Source of the DNA: Antedon mediterranea
Taxonomy: Eukaryota > Echinodermata > Crinoidea > Comatulida > Antedonidae
Assembly (NCBI RefSeq): GCF_964355755.1
Contig: NC_092674.1
Coordinates: 28,386,001 to 28,446,000, forward strand
Length of the DNA stretch: 60,000 nucleotides
Reading direction: 5' to 3'
This document shows positions 1 to 13,000 of the stretch, piece after piece. Every line of letters begins with the position of its first letter. The stretch's first letter is position 1. Made by a program: the position numbers and the translations under genes. The notes beneath the pieces were generated by a model. That model had not been told where the DNA came from. It saw only the letters and a list, made by a program, of their open reading frames with translations, and did no database searches.

Positions 1-991
1 CATTGCAGTTCAGCTTTGTTGTTATCGTTATGACAACAAACAAAATCAGTGTAAATACATTCAAGGACCATAAAAAATTAATTATGGTTTTTTTTTATAT
101 TGATATTTGCATTTTATATCAACAACAACCATTACAAGATTACATTTTATAATTACTTAATGGAAGAACAGTCAAAGTTAAATCTTGTATCAAACAAAGC
201 CACCAACACAAAGTACCTAAATAATCAACTGTGACATTTACATTAATGTCAATAATAAAAAGCAACCCATCGTTAATATTCTACGGTGGAATCATTTGCA
301 TGTTTAATGTAATATAGCCATGTTAAACATTAAATTAAGTTACTTGAGTTCGCTACAATCAACACATCTTTTTAGACTGAAAGCTCGGACAGATGAACCG
401 CAATTATGACTGCTACTAAATCCATGACTTGGACATTATCTGTATGTATACAGAATATTCATAGCTCAATATGTAGCCTTAAAATTTATGTTTTGACGCC
501 GCACAATTTATAGTATTGAGTGCCTTGTTTAATATCTTGTACGCTCTTTACATCGCCAAGCAAAATTTTGGGGCGTCAACACAGGCATTTTATATGGTGT
601 GCGTAGACTCCCGAGTTTTCTAGATGACGTGAGAGCTGTATTTAATACTTTGACCTTTCGTAGTATTGATTGTGATTAATGTATATGCAGTATGTTATTT
701 TCAATACTCTGTACAGTAATATTATTATTATAATGTCTTAACTGACTAGCCCTAACCCTAACGAATAATTTTGTACCCAATGAGCTATAAAAAACAAGGA
801 TCACTTCGCAGCATGCATGACAGCCCGTGACTGCCAATAAAAAATCAAAATGCATTCTTAAAAATGTTGTCAGTGTATATTAAATAGAGTAAGTTTTTTG
901 TCCTAAAAATTTCAGGATAAAAGTTAAACCATTATTAATTATCCTTTAGAATAAAGGGTTGAAATATGGTTTTGAGGTGTGGTTGCCTTAC
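1..991. other. Intron of the ankyrin gene, no feature seen
   Basis: AT-rich non-coding sequence downstream of the last visible exon. No open frame with coding character and no recognisable repeat was seen. Confidence 0.5.
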
Positions 992-1055
992 CTGGTTCGT
1001 CAGTTCCGAGTTCATTCCATGCATTCTTCAGTTCTTTTTGTTCACTAAGACCTCT
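992..1055 (-). CDS. Last exon of the ankyrin gene visible in the window
   Basis: This 64-bp exon encodes RGLSEQKELKNAWNELGTDE and P, and ends with the donor CCAG|GTAAGG in phase 1. The remaining 3' exons would lie to the left of the window. Confidence 0.7.
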
Positions 1056-4000
1056 CTGTAAAACAAAAAAACAATGCATTATAAATCAAAATAAATGAAC
1101 AATAATTATTCTATTGTTGCCGAAAGTCCCTTGATAACTTACCATATCGGGGTAATTTTTATCATCATTTGCATACGTACGTTAGTAGTAAAAATAACAT
1201 AAAGAAATACTGCACGAAAAGTCACAAAATTTCTCTACAAATTGTGACATAAATCACAGTAATACAACTTAATACGATGGTCATTTATGCAACATTTTTA
1301 TAAATGCGGTTTAAAAAAAAAATGTTTCTGTTCAACTTTTCAACTAATGTGTAATTTGCATATTATGTGATAAAATTCACAAATAGGCTGCTGACAGACA
1401 CATATGAAGCTTGGTCAAAGGTCATAGGAATAGATGAGACTTTAAGATGAAATTTTGATAAGAGTTTTTGAAAGTAAATTGTATTTTGAGCTTTCAATGG
1501 ATTTTCACATCCGTATAAAAGAGTGATAATGTTAGACTCCCTGGAGCCAATATGTTATGCTGGAACACGTCAAGTTGTGATATAACTGATAAATTACTAT
1601 GTTAGTAATAATTTCAGGAAAAAAATGCTTTTAACTTCGGTCAAATAATATGACAGAGTTTTTTCGTGAACGTGAAGTGATTCTGTTTTGTCAAATTACT
1701 AGATGATGATGTCATGGTGTTCTTATTCCAATATGATGTAAAGTACATAACTGTGATGAAATTTTTGACAAATGTAATTATACACAAAAAGTTGAATTTA
1801 CAGAAATTGTCAGATCATATTTGTATTTTCGATTTAATTTTTGATTTCTGAAAAGTAACTATTTTCACAAAAAAATTAAAAACTACCAAAATCTAGTTTT
1901 GGAATTTGAAAAATTGGGACATTTTGAAAAATTTACTAAAAACATTCTACTTAGCTGGTGTGAATTTCAAGCCCTGTGATATGACGACAATAATGATTTG
2001 AATTCGTGATATCATTTTACAAAGATATTTTTTTAAACAATGTTTTGAAGATAATGATGATGATGATAATGCTGTCTGAAATATGAGAATGGCGATTATG
2101 AGTTTACGATGATTATTAGAGCTGATACTAAGGATGATGTTGACGAGATTGTCTAGGCTATCATATTGACAATAATCAATATTACTGCTAATGATAATAC
2201 AAGAAAGATGGGTTGATGATGATGATGTTAATGATAGGGTACTTCTTAATGAGAGGTTGAAGCCTGTTCAGTGGATGTTTTGGTCAAGTCTCCATTCCAT
2301 CACAATATCAATATTGATGATGTAATGATGACCCTTTGATGAGGTCGGTAATAGATGACCTTTTGATGAGGTCGGTAATAGATGACCTTTTTGATGAGGT
2401 CGGCAAGAGATGATCATTTGATGTTGTTGACAAAGCAAAAGTTTTCTTGTCTTTAAAGATATGTTTTGAACATTTCTAACAAGATTTTATTACGAACTAA
2501 ATGATGAATTCAAGTAGATTTTCTATTTCATCTACGTCATATGATTGCTCTGAGCAAAACTATTCTCTTTATATAAATAGTAATCACTCTTATAAAAGCA
2601 GTTTGTTTTTACACTGTTTCAAATTTATTCTATAGTAATCAAATTTTTCAAAATACTTTTTTCTTTTTGTTTTTTTTTCCTTCAAAAGTCTTCATTTTAA
2701 AAAAAAAATCAAACAGGTAATGATAGGGGTCCTTTTGAGAAAAAAAAATCTTATAAGAATATTTTTATCTTTATTAATATAGGGAAAGGAAGTATTCTAT
2801 TCAGTCCTTCTTTCTTCAGATAAACCAAATAAAAAAATATTTAAAAGGAAAAAATTAAGACTTTAGCACAATTAAACAAATCATCATTCCCAAAACACAG
2901 AAATATGGAAGCAAATCGTGGAAAGCATAATGTCGCAATGACGGAAAACATATCAAGAGATTCTTCAGATATATTCACCTACTCACCACACACATCTTTA
3001 TAATTTGTGAGATAGTCATTTTTACTGATGTTATTGAAAAACATGAAAATCCTAATTTTTCAAAAGACACAATGAAACTATGTTATGATTGTTACAAAAT
3101 TATGTTATGATCTGAACTCAATTATATTAATATGAGTACAACATCTGAACTGACTTCATTACAAAGAAAACATATTAAATAACTAGAATTACACAATATC
3201 GACACTTGAGATACTAAACTAAAGTTAATGTCCACATCTTGTAATAATAAGATATTTTATAATCATTGACACGGTCTCTAGCAACAGAGATACTGACTTT
3301 ATAAACTGTAAACTAGTACTTGATCTAAATATGTGAAATTTTTATTGCCTTTTGAGACAACTTAAACTCATTGTGTTAGATACAAATTGATGACAATGAT
3401 GAGATGTAATTTAGTCAACACTGAGCCAATATTAAAAAGGAAATTTTGGTGGTAAAATTAATGTTTGTTGTTTTTATGATTGAACAAACTTGTATCAGCT
3501 AAAATAATTTACTTACAAAAAAGGGTTAAATATGAAAATTATCATTTAAAAACAGTTTTATTTAATTTATTCAATTTTCAGATACAGACAACAACATAAA
3601 AATACACAAGAATTTAAGATACTGTATATTAAATTAAAAAATTGTGTTGTGTTAAAATTAGGTTATTATTTCTAAGGATAACCATAAGCAAATTAATTAT
3701 TCACTATCCTTCTTCAAATATATTTAACTGTCACTTATATAATAAAGAAAGACATTATATCATTCAAAATTATATTTTAAATATATTCTACGTTGTTTCA
3801 TTAATTAAGTCTAGAAACCCAAATACGATTAAGCAATTAGCAAATGTTATTGTATGCGCTGTCAAGAAAGGAACATTTTATTAGTTTTAAGGCCAAGGCC
3901 TACAGTACATAATACAGAATAAAGTTGACTTGAAAATATATACTGTGACGTACCAAAAGTCTTTGGGAGCGGATTTTTTTTTTTGTCAATGAGAAAAATC

Positions 4001-7000
4001 TGATGGGATTTGAACCCATGACACTGGTCTCAAGCATCTTAACCACCAAGCTACATGACTCTCATTCCAACATAAAAGTCTATAAATAAATTAGCTGCAA
4101 TAATGAGTTCTCCCTGAAGCATACAGTATTCTAGACTTAGCTTTCAAAATATGACTTTTATTCTTTATTAAACCTTTACAATAACATCACCTTTAAATAA
4201 CAAAGCTGATATATCCTGCATCCTAATGCAATGTAAACACACAAATCATCATGGTATTTTAGTTATATTTTGTTTATAATCTAAACCTCATGAAATAAGT
4301 GAAGCTCTCTTGCCACAAAATTAAATTTGGGGAAAGAGGCAACTCTTATAAAAAAAATAGAGGGGGGGGGGGAATTATAAGGACATAAGCTCTGTCTACA
4401 CACATCCTTTTTCCAGGAAATGTTTTCTTCTTGATATCCTCCCGTTCCTCCAATCGAGGCTTTCTCATCCTGGATCAGCCCATTTTAACATTTTCTATGA
4501 GAATACAAATTAAATCGTCGTCATGGGATAAACAACGCTAGACGATGAAACGGCAGTTCAAAATGAAACCTGATAGGTTTCGAAACGTACTGTAAGTTCG
4601 CTTATATCATTTTTTGGCTGTTCTTAAAGAAATTTTATTTAATAAATTTGCATCGTTGCGAGTATTTGTTCAAATGGATTGAACTATTAAAAAAAAAAAT
4701 CAGCAAATCATTACAGTAACATTGAATTGTACTTTATCATAAAAGAAAGAAAGAGAGTTTGTACATTTGTTTGTTATACAAATTTTTTCTAGGAATGGCA
4801 GGCATCCATATATGGGACATCAAATGACCAAAATTGTACTGGGAAGGTTTTAAACTACAGTACTGTACAATTACCTGTCATTTTGGATCTAGTAATTGGC
4901 AACCAAAATGGTGTATAAATTTGGACTTTTCTTCATTTTGTGTCTTGTGTGTTTTATATTAAAGATACTGAAAAACACAGAATGGCAGAATGAGTTTATG
5001 GAAAGTTATATGTGAAAATGTTTACCTTTCTTGCCAATGGAATGGACAACTCTGTACACATACTGTTTAAGCTTTTTACAATTCTTTTCTCCCAATTTAA
5101 CTGTAAATAAAAAAATAATATATAATTAGTATAGCATAATATTCTGTATGTAGATTTTTGTAAATGTGTCTGGTGTTTTTCTCAACCTTTTCACAAAACA
5201 ACCACGGTAGAATATGCAGATGTCGAGTCAAAAAGTCAATCTGCCCACGCTCAGAAACATATGCACAGAGCGACTGTTAGACTCGATAGAAGCTTACTAG
5301 CATGTCACGTTGAGAAATCTAACGGTCGATAAAACATGAATAGATACTATTCATCTTCAGTTGATCATTTCAATCAGAAAACATTAAGTTAGACGGGGCA
5401 TTAAAGCAATTTAACATTATGAAACATTAAAAGAAAATCAAGCTTTGAAGTAATAAACTACTTAAAAAATGCACAGAAAAGAAAAATCACGAAAAAAAAA
5501 GAACAATACCAAGTTTGCCATTAAAAGGAAACTATTGTCCCTTAATCATAAACACTTTTTATTATTTAATAAAATGTAACAATTGAAAGAAATCTATTGA
5601 AATTGTGATCCTTCAAAGTGCAAAGATTAATATTAATACGTAAACCCATTGTTTGTAAATAGGATTTTTTTGTGCAAAAAGCATTTTAAAAAGACTAGAA
5701 AAAAAATCTTATCTTTATAAAGATTTATGTTACTTTGGCCTTGGAGATATGGGAATTTGATCAATTTAAAAAAAAACTATTAAATAAAGATTATCGTTTA
5801 AAGATAAATCTTGAAAAACAAAAATTATTTGAAATATAAAGAGTATGAGAGTGTTATTAAAAAAGTTATACCACATCCTATGTAAATTTGAACCCCGATT
5901 AGTAAGGGATGTGACCTGAATATGGGTGTGGTCTGAATAGGGGTGTGGTCTGAATATGGGTGTGGTCTGAATAGGGGTGTGGTCTGAATAGGGGTTTGGT
6001 CTGAATATGGGTGTGGTCTGAATAGGGGTGTGGTCTGAATATGGGTGTGGTCTGAATAGGGGTGTGGTCTGAATATGAGTGTGGTCTGAATATGGGTGTG
6101 GTATGCATAGGGGTGTGGTCTGAATAGGGGTTTGGTCTGAATAGGGGTGTGGTCTGAATATGGGTGTGGTCTGAATATGGGTGTGGTCTGAATAGGACAG
6201 GGGGTTCTACTGTATGGTATGATCAATTCCCACATAAATTTCACTTTTACAAACAATCTACTATTTTTAATGCTTACTTTTGTATAATATTCTTTAAAAA
6301 TGTCATAATCGCAATCATCAAATTTGAAGTCAGTATTTTTTTTTAAATTAAATTCCCTTAATTCTATTTTATTTTGATAATATAATACATTTTAAGAGAG
6401 TAGATTGGACATCGTTACAACATAGAAAGAAAACCATAAATCTTAAATCTCGAGATTTGATATTTTTTACATTGAAAAAAATTATAATGGGGTAATGGCA
6501 ATCAAGAAAATGTAGTGCACAAACTTTTTGTCGACAACATTCTAATTGCAATGCGCAATAAATTATTGTTGTTTCTCTTTCTGGAAGTTATAAATGTTAA
6601 TTTTAATTTGGTGCAATTGAATGTCAAGATCATTGATATATTCATGTATTTGTATTTAACATTCTTTAATACTTTCCCCGCAATCCATAAGCCATAAAAA
6701 CAGCACGTTCATTCGAGATGCTCCTTGACCAGTTCTAGTGGTAGAACAAGTATTCTTGGATAAGGACTTAAAAAACTGGAGGTCCCAGTACACATCAAGC
6801 TTATGTGCACTTTTAAAGAACCCAGTTCATTTTTCGGAAGGGTATACTAGGGGATTACTGCGGTTTACTGGTCCGTCTCAGCTCTTGTCATTAAAGACAA
6901 ATGAATGAGCACTGTTTGGACACAGGCTGTACTACACAAAGGGACTCTTTAGCTTGGTTCCCACTAGCGACGCAACCTACGTAACATAAGAAAATGCCCT

Positions 7001-10000
7001 TCCAATAATTAGGTTATATGCATGATATGCATATAACCTCTTGATTCTGTCAGAATCTTTATTTATTCTTTCCTTAGCACTATTTTGTCCGTGAATTATC
7101 TTGATATCAGTTTCATCTAGCTAAGTAAATTTTTCAGAGTATATTCCTTATGGCCAGGAATCGATGTGGTTATATTTTCACGGTGCGCAATCAAACATTA
7201 CGTGGTCTACGCGCGATTTAATGAAATCACGTTTGTAATCATATCTTCACAAGCATGAATCATTTTTAAACAAAATTTGGTACTCATAAATTTCAGGTCA
7301 TATTTCATCATATGGCAATACAATTACGTGCGTAGCGCATATAACGCATGCGTACGCGCGCTTAAATGGTTCAAAATTGTCAGAATTTATTTTCGATGAA
7401 ATTAGAGTACGTTTCAGGCAATTTTAAGCGTTTAAAAAATTGCCATGAGTGCGCAGATTTTTGCACGCGCACTGCGCGTCAAACGTTAATGCGCACTTGT
7501 TTTGTCCGATTAATGTTGTATAACCTTTCTTTAATAACATCATCATATTTTATTCATTTTTCAACGCGAAACAGCGAGGCTACGCACGTGTAAGTTAACA
7601 AAATGGTGAAAATATGCTAAATTTTAAAATTAATATATATCGTTAGAATGTTCGGAACACCTATTTTTTATTTCATTTTCTTGAAGTGTATGGGTATCAT
7701 ATGTATGATTTATTATGAAATTAGGAGAAAAAAAGTTGATTAAGTCATCATTAATGGCATTTTAAATTTAAAAAAATGAATTTTGACAATCAAACAAATT
7801 ATAACATTTTCTTAGGCCGAAATAACAAACTTAACATTAACTTTCTTCCTTAAGAAGTTCATATATTAAAATTAATAGTATATACTGTAGTTTGACAGTG
7901 CATCATTTTTAAACATTTTTAAAGATGTCATCATAGTAAAACATTATAATTCATTGCGGTATGTAATAATCTATCTGCACCAAAGTGGTTACTGCATAGT
8001 AAATACACGGAGGAATCTTCTCATAACTTTAGTCAGTTGTGAATGGCTCGGTGGTCTTTGCTCGTGTCTATAGCATTCAAGGTACCGAGTTCGAGTCTCA
8101 CCTTGGGAAACGAAACGAAATAAGATTTTTTTTTATTATCCGTATTGTTTGTTCAATTGTATTTCTTAGTGTATAGATTATACACATGATTTATAATGAA
8201 ATCTCAATAAAAACACAAATGTGGTTTATGACAATACACAGAAGGATCTTTGATCGGATTGTGATACCGGCTATTGTATTTGCGTTAGCAAGATCCTATC
8301 ATATATTATAAATAACTAACGATTCTGAGAAAATCAATCAATCAATCAATATATCTTAAATCAATCAATTATCTTTATTTAAATCAATGCATATAACCTA
8401 TAATTCGTCATAGTGACGAATTAAATCTAGTTGTGTTTGCCCCGTCTGCGTGAAATCAAACTTTCGATGTTTGCAGCACTGTCGCGTCGTCGGTTCCCAC
8501 TTGTGATTACGCAATACAGCACGTTGCGTCGATACGTCACTGCGTTGCGTCGCTAGTTGTTGTATGTTTTTTTTCACACCTGTGCACAATTCAGCAAAGT
8601 AGGCTGCGAGTCGCAGATGATTCCGCTCATATTTTTTTACATTTCCATTTAATACAAAATCAGGTATGATGTAGTACAGTATTAGTGCAGTGTAACGTAG
8701 CCGTTTCTAGTTACAGGAGAATTACCAGCAAGTGTTCTGGCAGTTAAGGCTCTCAAAACCATAGTCATAACATCGCTACAGGTCCAAGGTTTACAGTACC
8801 TCAACTGTAGTTGTAAATAATTCTTTTCGTATAAAGACGTAAAACTGGAAATCAAGTGTAAACATTTGGCTTTTGTGCACTTCTCTAACCGGACGCATCT
8901 CTTGGAAGATTTCACGAAATGCTATATTGCATGTTTTCTTATAGATGGTATAGTTTCATCATTTTTTATTTATTTATGTTTTTATTCGAAACATTTTGAA
9001 AGCGAACAAGTATTAAGTATTGTAAAATAGCCTCCAAGGAAATAAATACTCATTCTGCTGACAATCGTTGCATGTAACGTTCAGCGGGTTTGATTGACAT
9101 GCTGAAAACATTAATTTTGGCTAAACATAAAACTATGTCAAACAGAAAACTGTGTCATTAAATTTGCAGTTTGTCGATTTAAAAAAAAGAAATTCTATCA
9201 TAGCAATATTAATCGTTTATTGCTATGAAATATATTTTTCAATAACTACACCAAATATTGGCTGTTGGCGGAGTGGTATGGAGCGGCAAATAAAAATAAG
9301 CCTATCTAAAAGCTTTTCCCAACAAACCTTGACTGACCTCTTAGGTCAAAGGTCAATGTAATAATAATAATTTATTTAGAAGCTACACTTTTGAAACAGT
9401 GGCACACTTCTTGAATGAAGGTGGGCCACAGTAAGTAAAATAAAAGTTAGAGAAAAAAAAATGATTTAACAAGGCCTGTTTACAGTACAAGGAAACTTAA
9501 ACTAAATTATCTAAAAAAAATATACAGGTTAAAAAATATTAAATACCAATTTTTACTCTTTAATAAAGACAAAATTTCAATATAGCATGGCAATACTTGA
9601 ACAAAACAAAAACACACACTTCTGTATCTTTTAAGAAGTTGATTTGAATGTTTATTTTTAATAATAAATATTTATTAACCATAATTATTTTATCACAGCA
9701 TTGTATAAAAACAATCTGTGGGATAAATGACAGCAATCAAGAATAAATAAAATTTGATTTTCTCCTCGTTTTATCTTTATTTATGTTACTTAAACCTCAA
9801 CAATTAAAGCTATGTGATGTACCTTTTTCTCAGGATTTAGTTAAATTGTTTAGACGTTTTACTTTTTTTGTCTTGAGAAATAATTTTTTTTTCTTCAGAA
9901 ATAAATGGGTTTTTTTTCTTGAGAAATAAATGGGGTTTTTTTTTCTTGAGAAATAAATTAGTTTTTTTTCTTGAGAAATGAATGTTTTTTTTTTGAGAAA

Positions 10001-13000
10001 TAAATGTTATTTATTTTCTTGAGAAATAAATGGGTTTTATTTTCATTGAGTTATATAGAACTACTACCTGTAGACTGTTGCAAATAGAGGATATGTATTT
10101 GTATTAATTTTAAAATGCATCATGTCAACATATTCTACTGCAGTAACTACAGTACAGTACATTTCGTTTACCCTAAACTTTTTATACAATAATTATAGAC
10201 AAGCCTGATGAAACACACTGTTACTGCATCTCATAAAATTCTATGGTACATTGAGACAAAAAACAAAATTGCTGTGCAATAAACAAATAAGTAGTTACTG
10301 CAGCAACTGCAGTATTGTAGAATAATTTGTACATGATGCTAACTCACCTGTGCTCTTCTTATATAAGCTAATGGTTCCTTAATATGTTCCAATGGCGCGT
10401 CAGGGTTTTCCGTTGGCGGAAACTGGCTAAGTTGCTTATAAACAGCATTCTTTAACAGTTTCTCTTGTCCTATTAAAACAAACAACACAAACATTTGATA
10501 TAATAAAGCTCTGTCTAAACTATCAAACTAGTTTGACAAAAAAAAGTGTGATGTGCCCAAATATGGTAGTGATATTTCCAAATATGGTAGTGATATGACA
10601 TCATCATGTCCATATTATGGGCAAATTTTAAAGTTTGATAGTGTGGACACAAGATATTGTATAGTTTACTGTATTAAAATAAATGAAATAAGATTCCTAA
10701 TTCCTAATCAACTTTGCTGGTGACAATTTTAAAAGATCTTTTTACAAAATTCAAAGGAAGAGCTGAGAAATTCCATGTACTATACTACAACAAGTAGTAA
10801 AATACAGAAACAAAAATATTACTATAGGAAAAGTTGCCAAGTAAAAGGCTGCAGATGGAATCTGTTATATATAAAATTAATACGCCATGCAATCAAGTAA
10901 ACCATCTACATGCTCTCGACCACGTGTGCAGCGGCCACAAAAATATTGTATTTTTATTTTTTCTTAGCAGCCGCGCGACTCGGTCACTTAATTACGCACA
11001 AGAAAAATAGTTCGGAAATTTTATTACAGTACATCAAAATAAATTAAATCGTTTTTTCTCAATAATTAATATAATCATAATATTGACATTATAATGTAAC
11101 AATATTTACTGCAAAATAACGTGATTTAAGTGTTACAAATAGATATACTAAAACAGCATTACGTCTTATGTTGGCCTAGTGCATGCATCATCGAGGAATT
11201 ACTATCACTACGCTCATTGACATGATTGAAAATGTATTTTAACTTTCTTCTAGCTCCACGTAAACTTAACCGATTTTCACGATTCGAACATGTAAAAACA
11301 ATATTTTTTTATAATGAATACAACTGTATGAATACTTTTATTTTTTTCTTTATGGAAACATTCATTTTATTTCGTTTGCTATATACACTGTATCTGTTTA
11401 TCTTGCACTGTCAGACCACAAGCTGTGATTTATTGCAACTGGCTCTCGTAAATCGCAGCTCTTTACTTTGATACCAAGGTTAGTTGTCACTTAGGCCTAG
11501 TGAAAATTGAGGTTGGCCGACCCGCTATAGCTTTATATATGACGGGTTAGCTGGTAAAGGGAAGGAACACGGCATGCAGGATAATAAATACAATGAAGTA
11601 ATCATGTAGGGGTAGGGTCTTATAAATAAGACAGAAAGTTTGACCCACCCCAAGATATAACATTAAATACGAATATGAAAAAAAATAAATACATAAACTA
11701 ACTAGAGGGTACTCCAAGAGTACAAACCTCCGCCTACTGTAAAATTCCCCTACATAAAATGTCCCCTGAATATTTTTTTTTATTTATTTTTTATTATTAG
11801 TTCTAAGTGTAAATATGTTAACTGCACACTACAAAGTTGTGGACGATAGTGTGGTGTAATGGTTATGTATCCAGCCTCTCACAGTTGAGATCGCTGGTTC
11901 AAGTCCCACTGAGGTTTTTTTTTTTTTTATTATTTTTTTATTTTTTTATTTTTTTTTTGTGGACCTTGATCTTTGACCCTGACCCTTCAAAATTTAACCA
12001 CAATTATATGATGTGTCATTGATCATTGTTGCTAAGTTTGTTGAAAATCGGATAAAACTGTGGTCTCTAGGCAGTAAAATAGTTTTTTGTTAGTTGTGAC
12101 CTTGACCTATGACCTTTCCCCCTCAAATTCGAACTCGTCCGAGCTTTTGGGGCATAGATCATTGTTGCCAAATTTGGTGAGAATCGGATAAAAACTGTGG
12201 CCTCCAGGCTGTTCACAGACAGAATTATTGGTCCTACTGTATTATTTCATTTGTTTATAGCATAAATTGGTATTCCATCTGTACTCTTTAAAAATCTTAA
12301 TTCAGCAGCATACATTTATTTTACCTTTAAAACCATTTCAATGACTATTTATACACTTTGATGCTAAATAACGTATGGAAAAACATACATTCTGAGTGAT
12401 TAAACATTAACAAGATGAATTACCAGATTCTCGGAAGGCCCTACGAACTTCGTCCTTTAAATTTGCAAGATCTACCTCTGGGTTCAACACATGTGCCTAT
12501 AAAAAAAACAATCAAAAACGAAATTAATGAACAATTAAACTTTCATTTCATCTCAAAGACCTATATAAAGAGTTAAAAGGAAAGAGATATGCACTTTTTG
12601 AATCAATATTTTAAAAATGCCTGCCTTAATTGACAGATTCTTGGTGTATAACATGCATCAAACTAAGGCATGAACCCAAGTCTTCTGCATGCTAGGCAGG
12701 CACCCTCCCAATAAACCACATGTGGTAATGATATGGCTACATTCTATACACAGTTTATTACTATAAAGGTATGAACCCAAGTCGTCTGCATGCTAGGCAG
12801 GCACCTTCCCACTAAACCACATGTGGTAATGATATGGTTACATTCTCTCTACACAGTTTATTACTATAAAGGTATGAACCCAAGTCTTCTGCATGCTAGG
12901 CAGGCACCCTCCCACTAAACCACATGTGGTAATGATATGGTTACATTCTATACAAAGTTTATTACTATAAAGGTATGAACCCAAGTCTTCTGCATGCTAG

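Larger units (their letters stand above)
1056..5025. other. Intron of the ankyrin gene with simple-sequence stretches
   Basis: This intron is about 4 kb of AT-rich sequence. It holds GAT/GATGAT-rich low complexity (about 2050-2420), a short tandem repeat near 2325, a tRNA-derived SINE-like block near 4 kb and a G run near 4365. The open frame at 3642-3884 has no coding character. Confidence 0.5.
7011..8399. mobile_element. 1.39-kb inverted-repeat element inserted in MITE-B
   Basis: The ends are exact 13-bp inverted repeats: AGGTTATATGCAT at 7011-7023 and ATGCATATAACCT at 8387-8399. The left end is itself part of a palindrome reaching 7039. ATAATT flanks both sides (7005-7010 and 8400-8405), as expected of a target-site duplication. 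No transposase-like frame is visible (the frame at 7366-7593 is unremarkable), so it is probably non-autonomous. A further 25 bp containing a small palindrome (8403-8421) separates it from the resumed MITE. Confidence 0.7.
6951..8556. mobile_element. MITE type B copy split by a 1.4-kb insertion
   Basis: The left half (6951-7010) starts AGCTTGGTTCCCACTAGCG and ends in CCAATAATT. The right half (8431-8556) resumes at TTGTGTTTGCCCCG and runs to CGCTAGTTG. In intact B copies these two sequences are contiguous. The outer right terminal repeat is truncated. Confidence 0.85.
5101..10347. other. Intron of the ankyrin gene, repeat-rich
   Basis: This 5.2-kb intron contains a 17-bp minisatellite, a SINE-like block, a MITE split by a 1.39-kb insertion and T-rich tandem repeats. 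Each is listed separately. The remaining sequence is AT-rich without recognisable features. Open frames near 9.2 kb and 8.7 kb look like chance frames. Confidence 0.5.

Noticed and set aside
3985-4068. Functional tRNA gene
   Set aside because: Boxes A and B are present but the anticodon arm does not fold and the acceptor stem does not pair. SINE head or pseudogene is more likely.
5825-6256. 143-codon minus-strand frame reading a repeated PHPYSDHTPIQTT peptide
   Set aside because: It is a translation of a 17-bp minisatellite. There is no splice signal and no homology pattern beyond the repeat.
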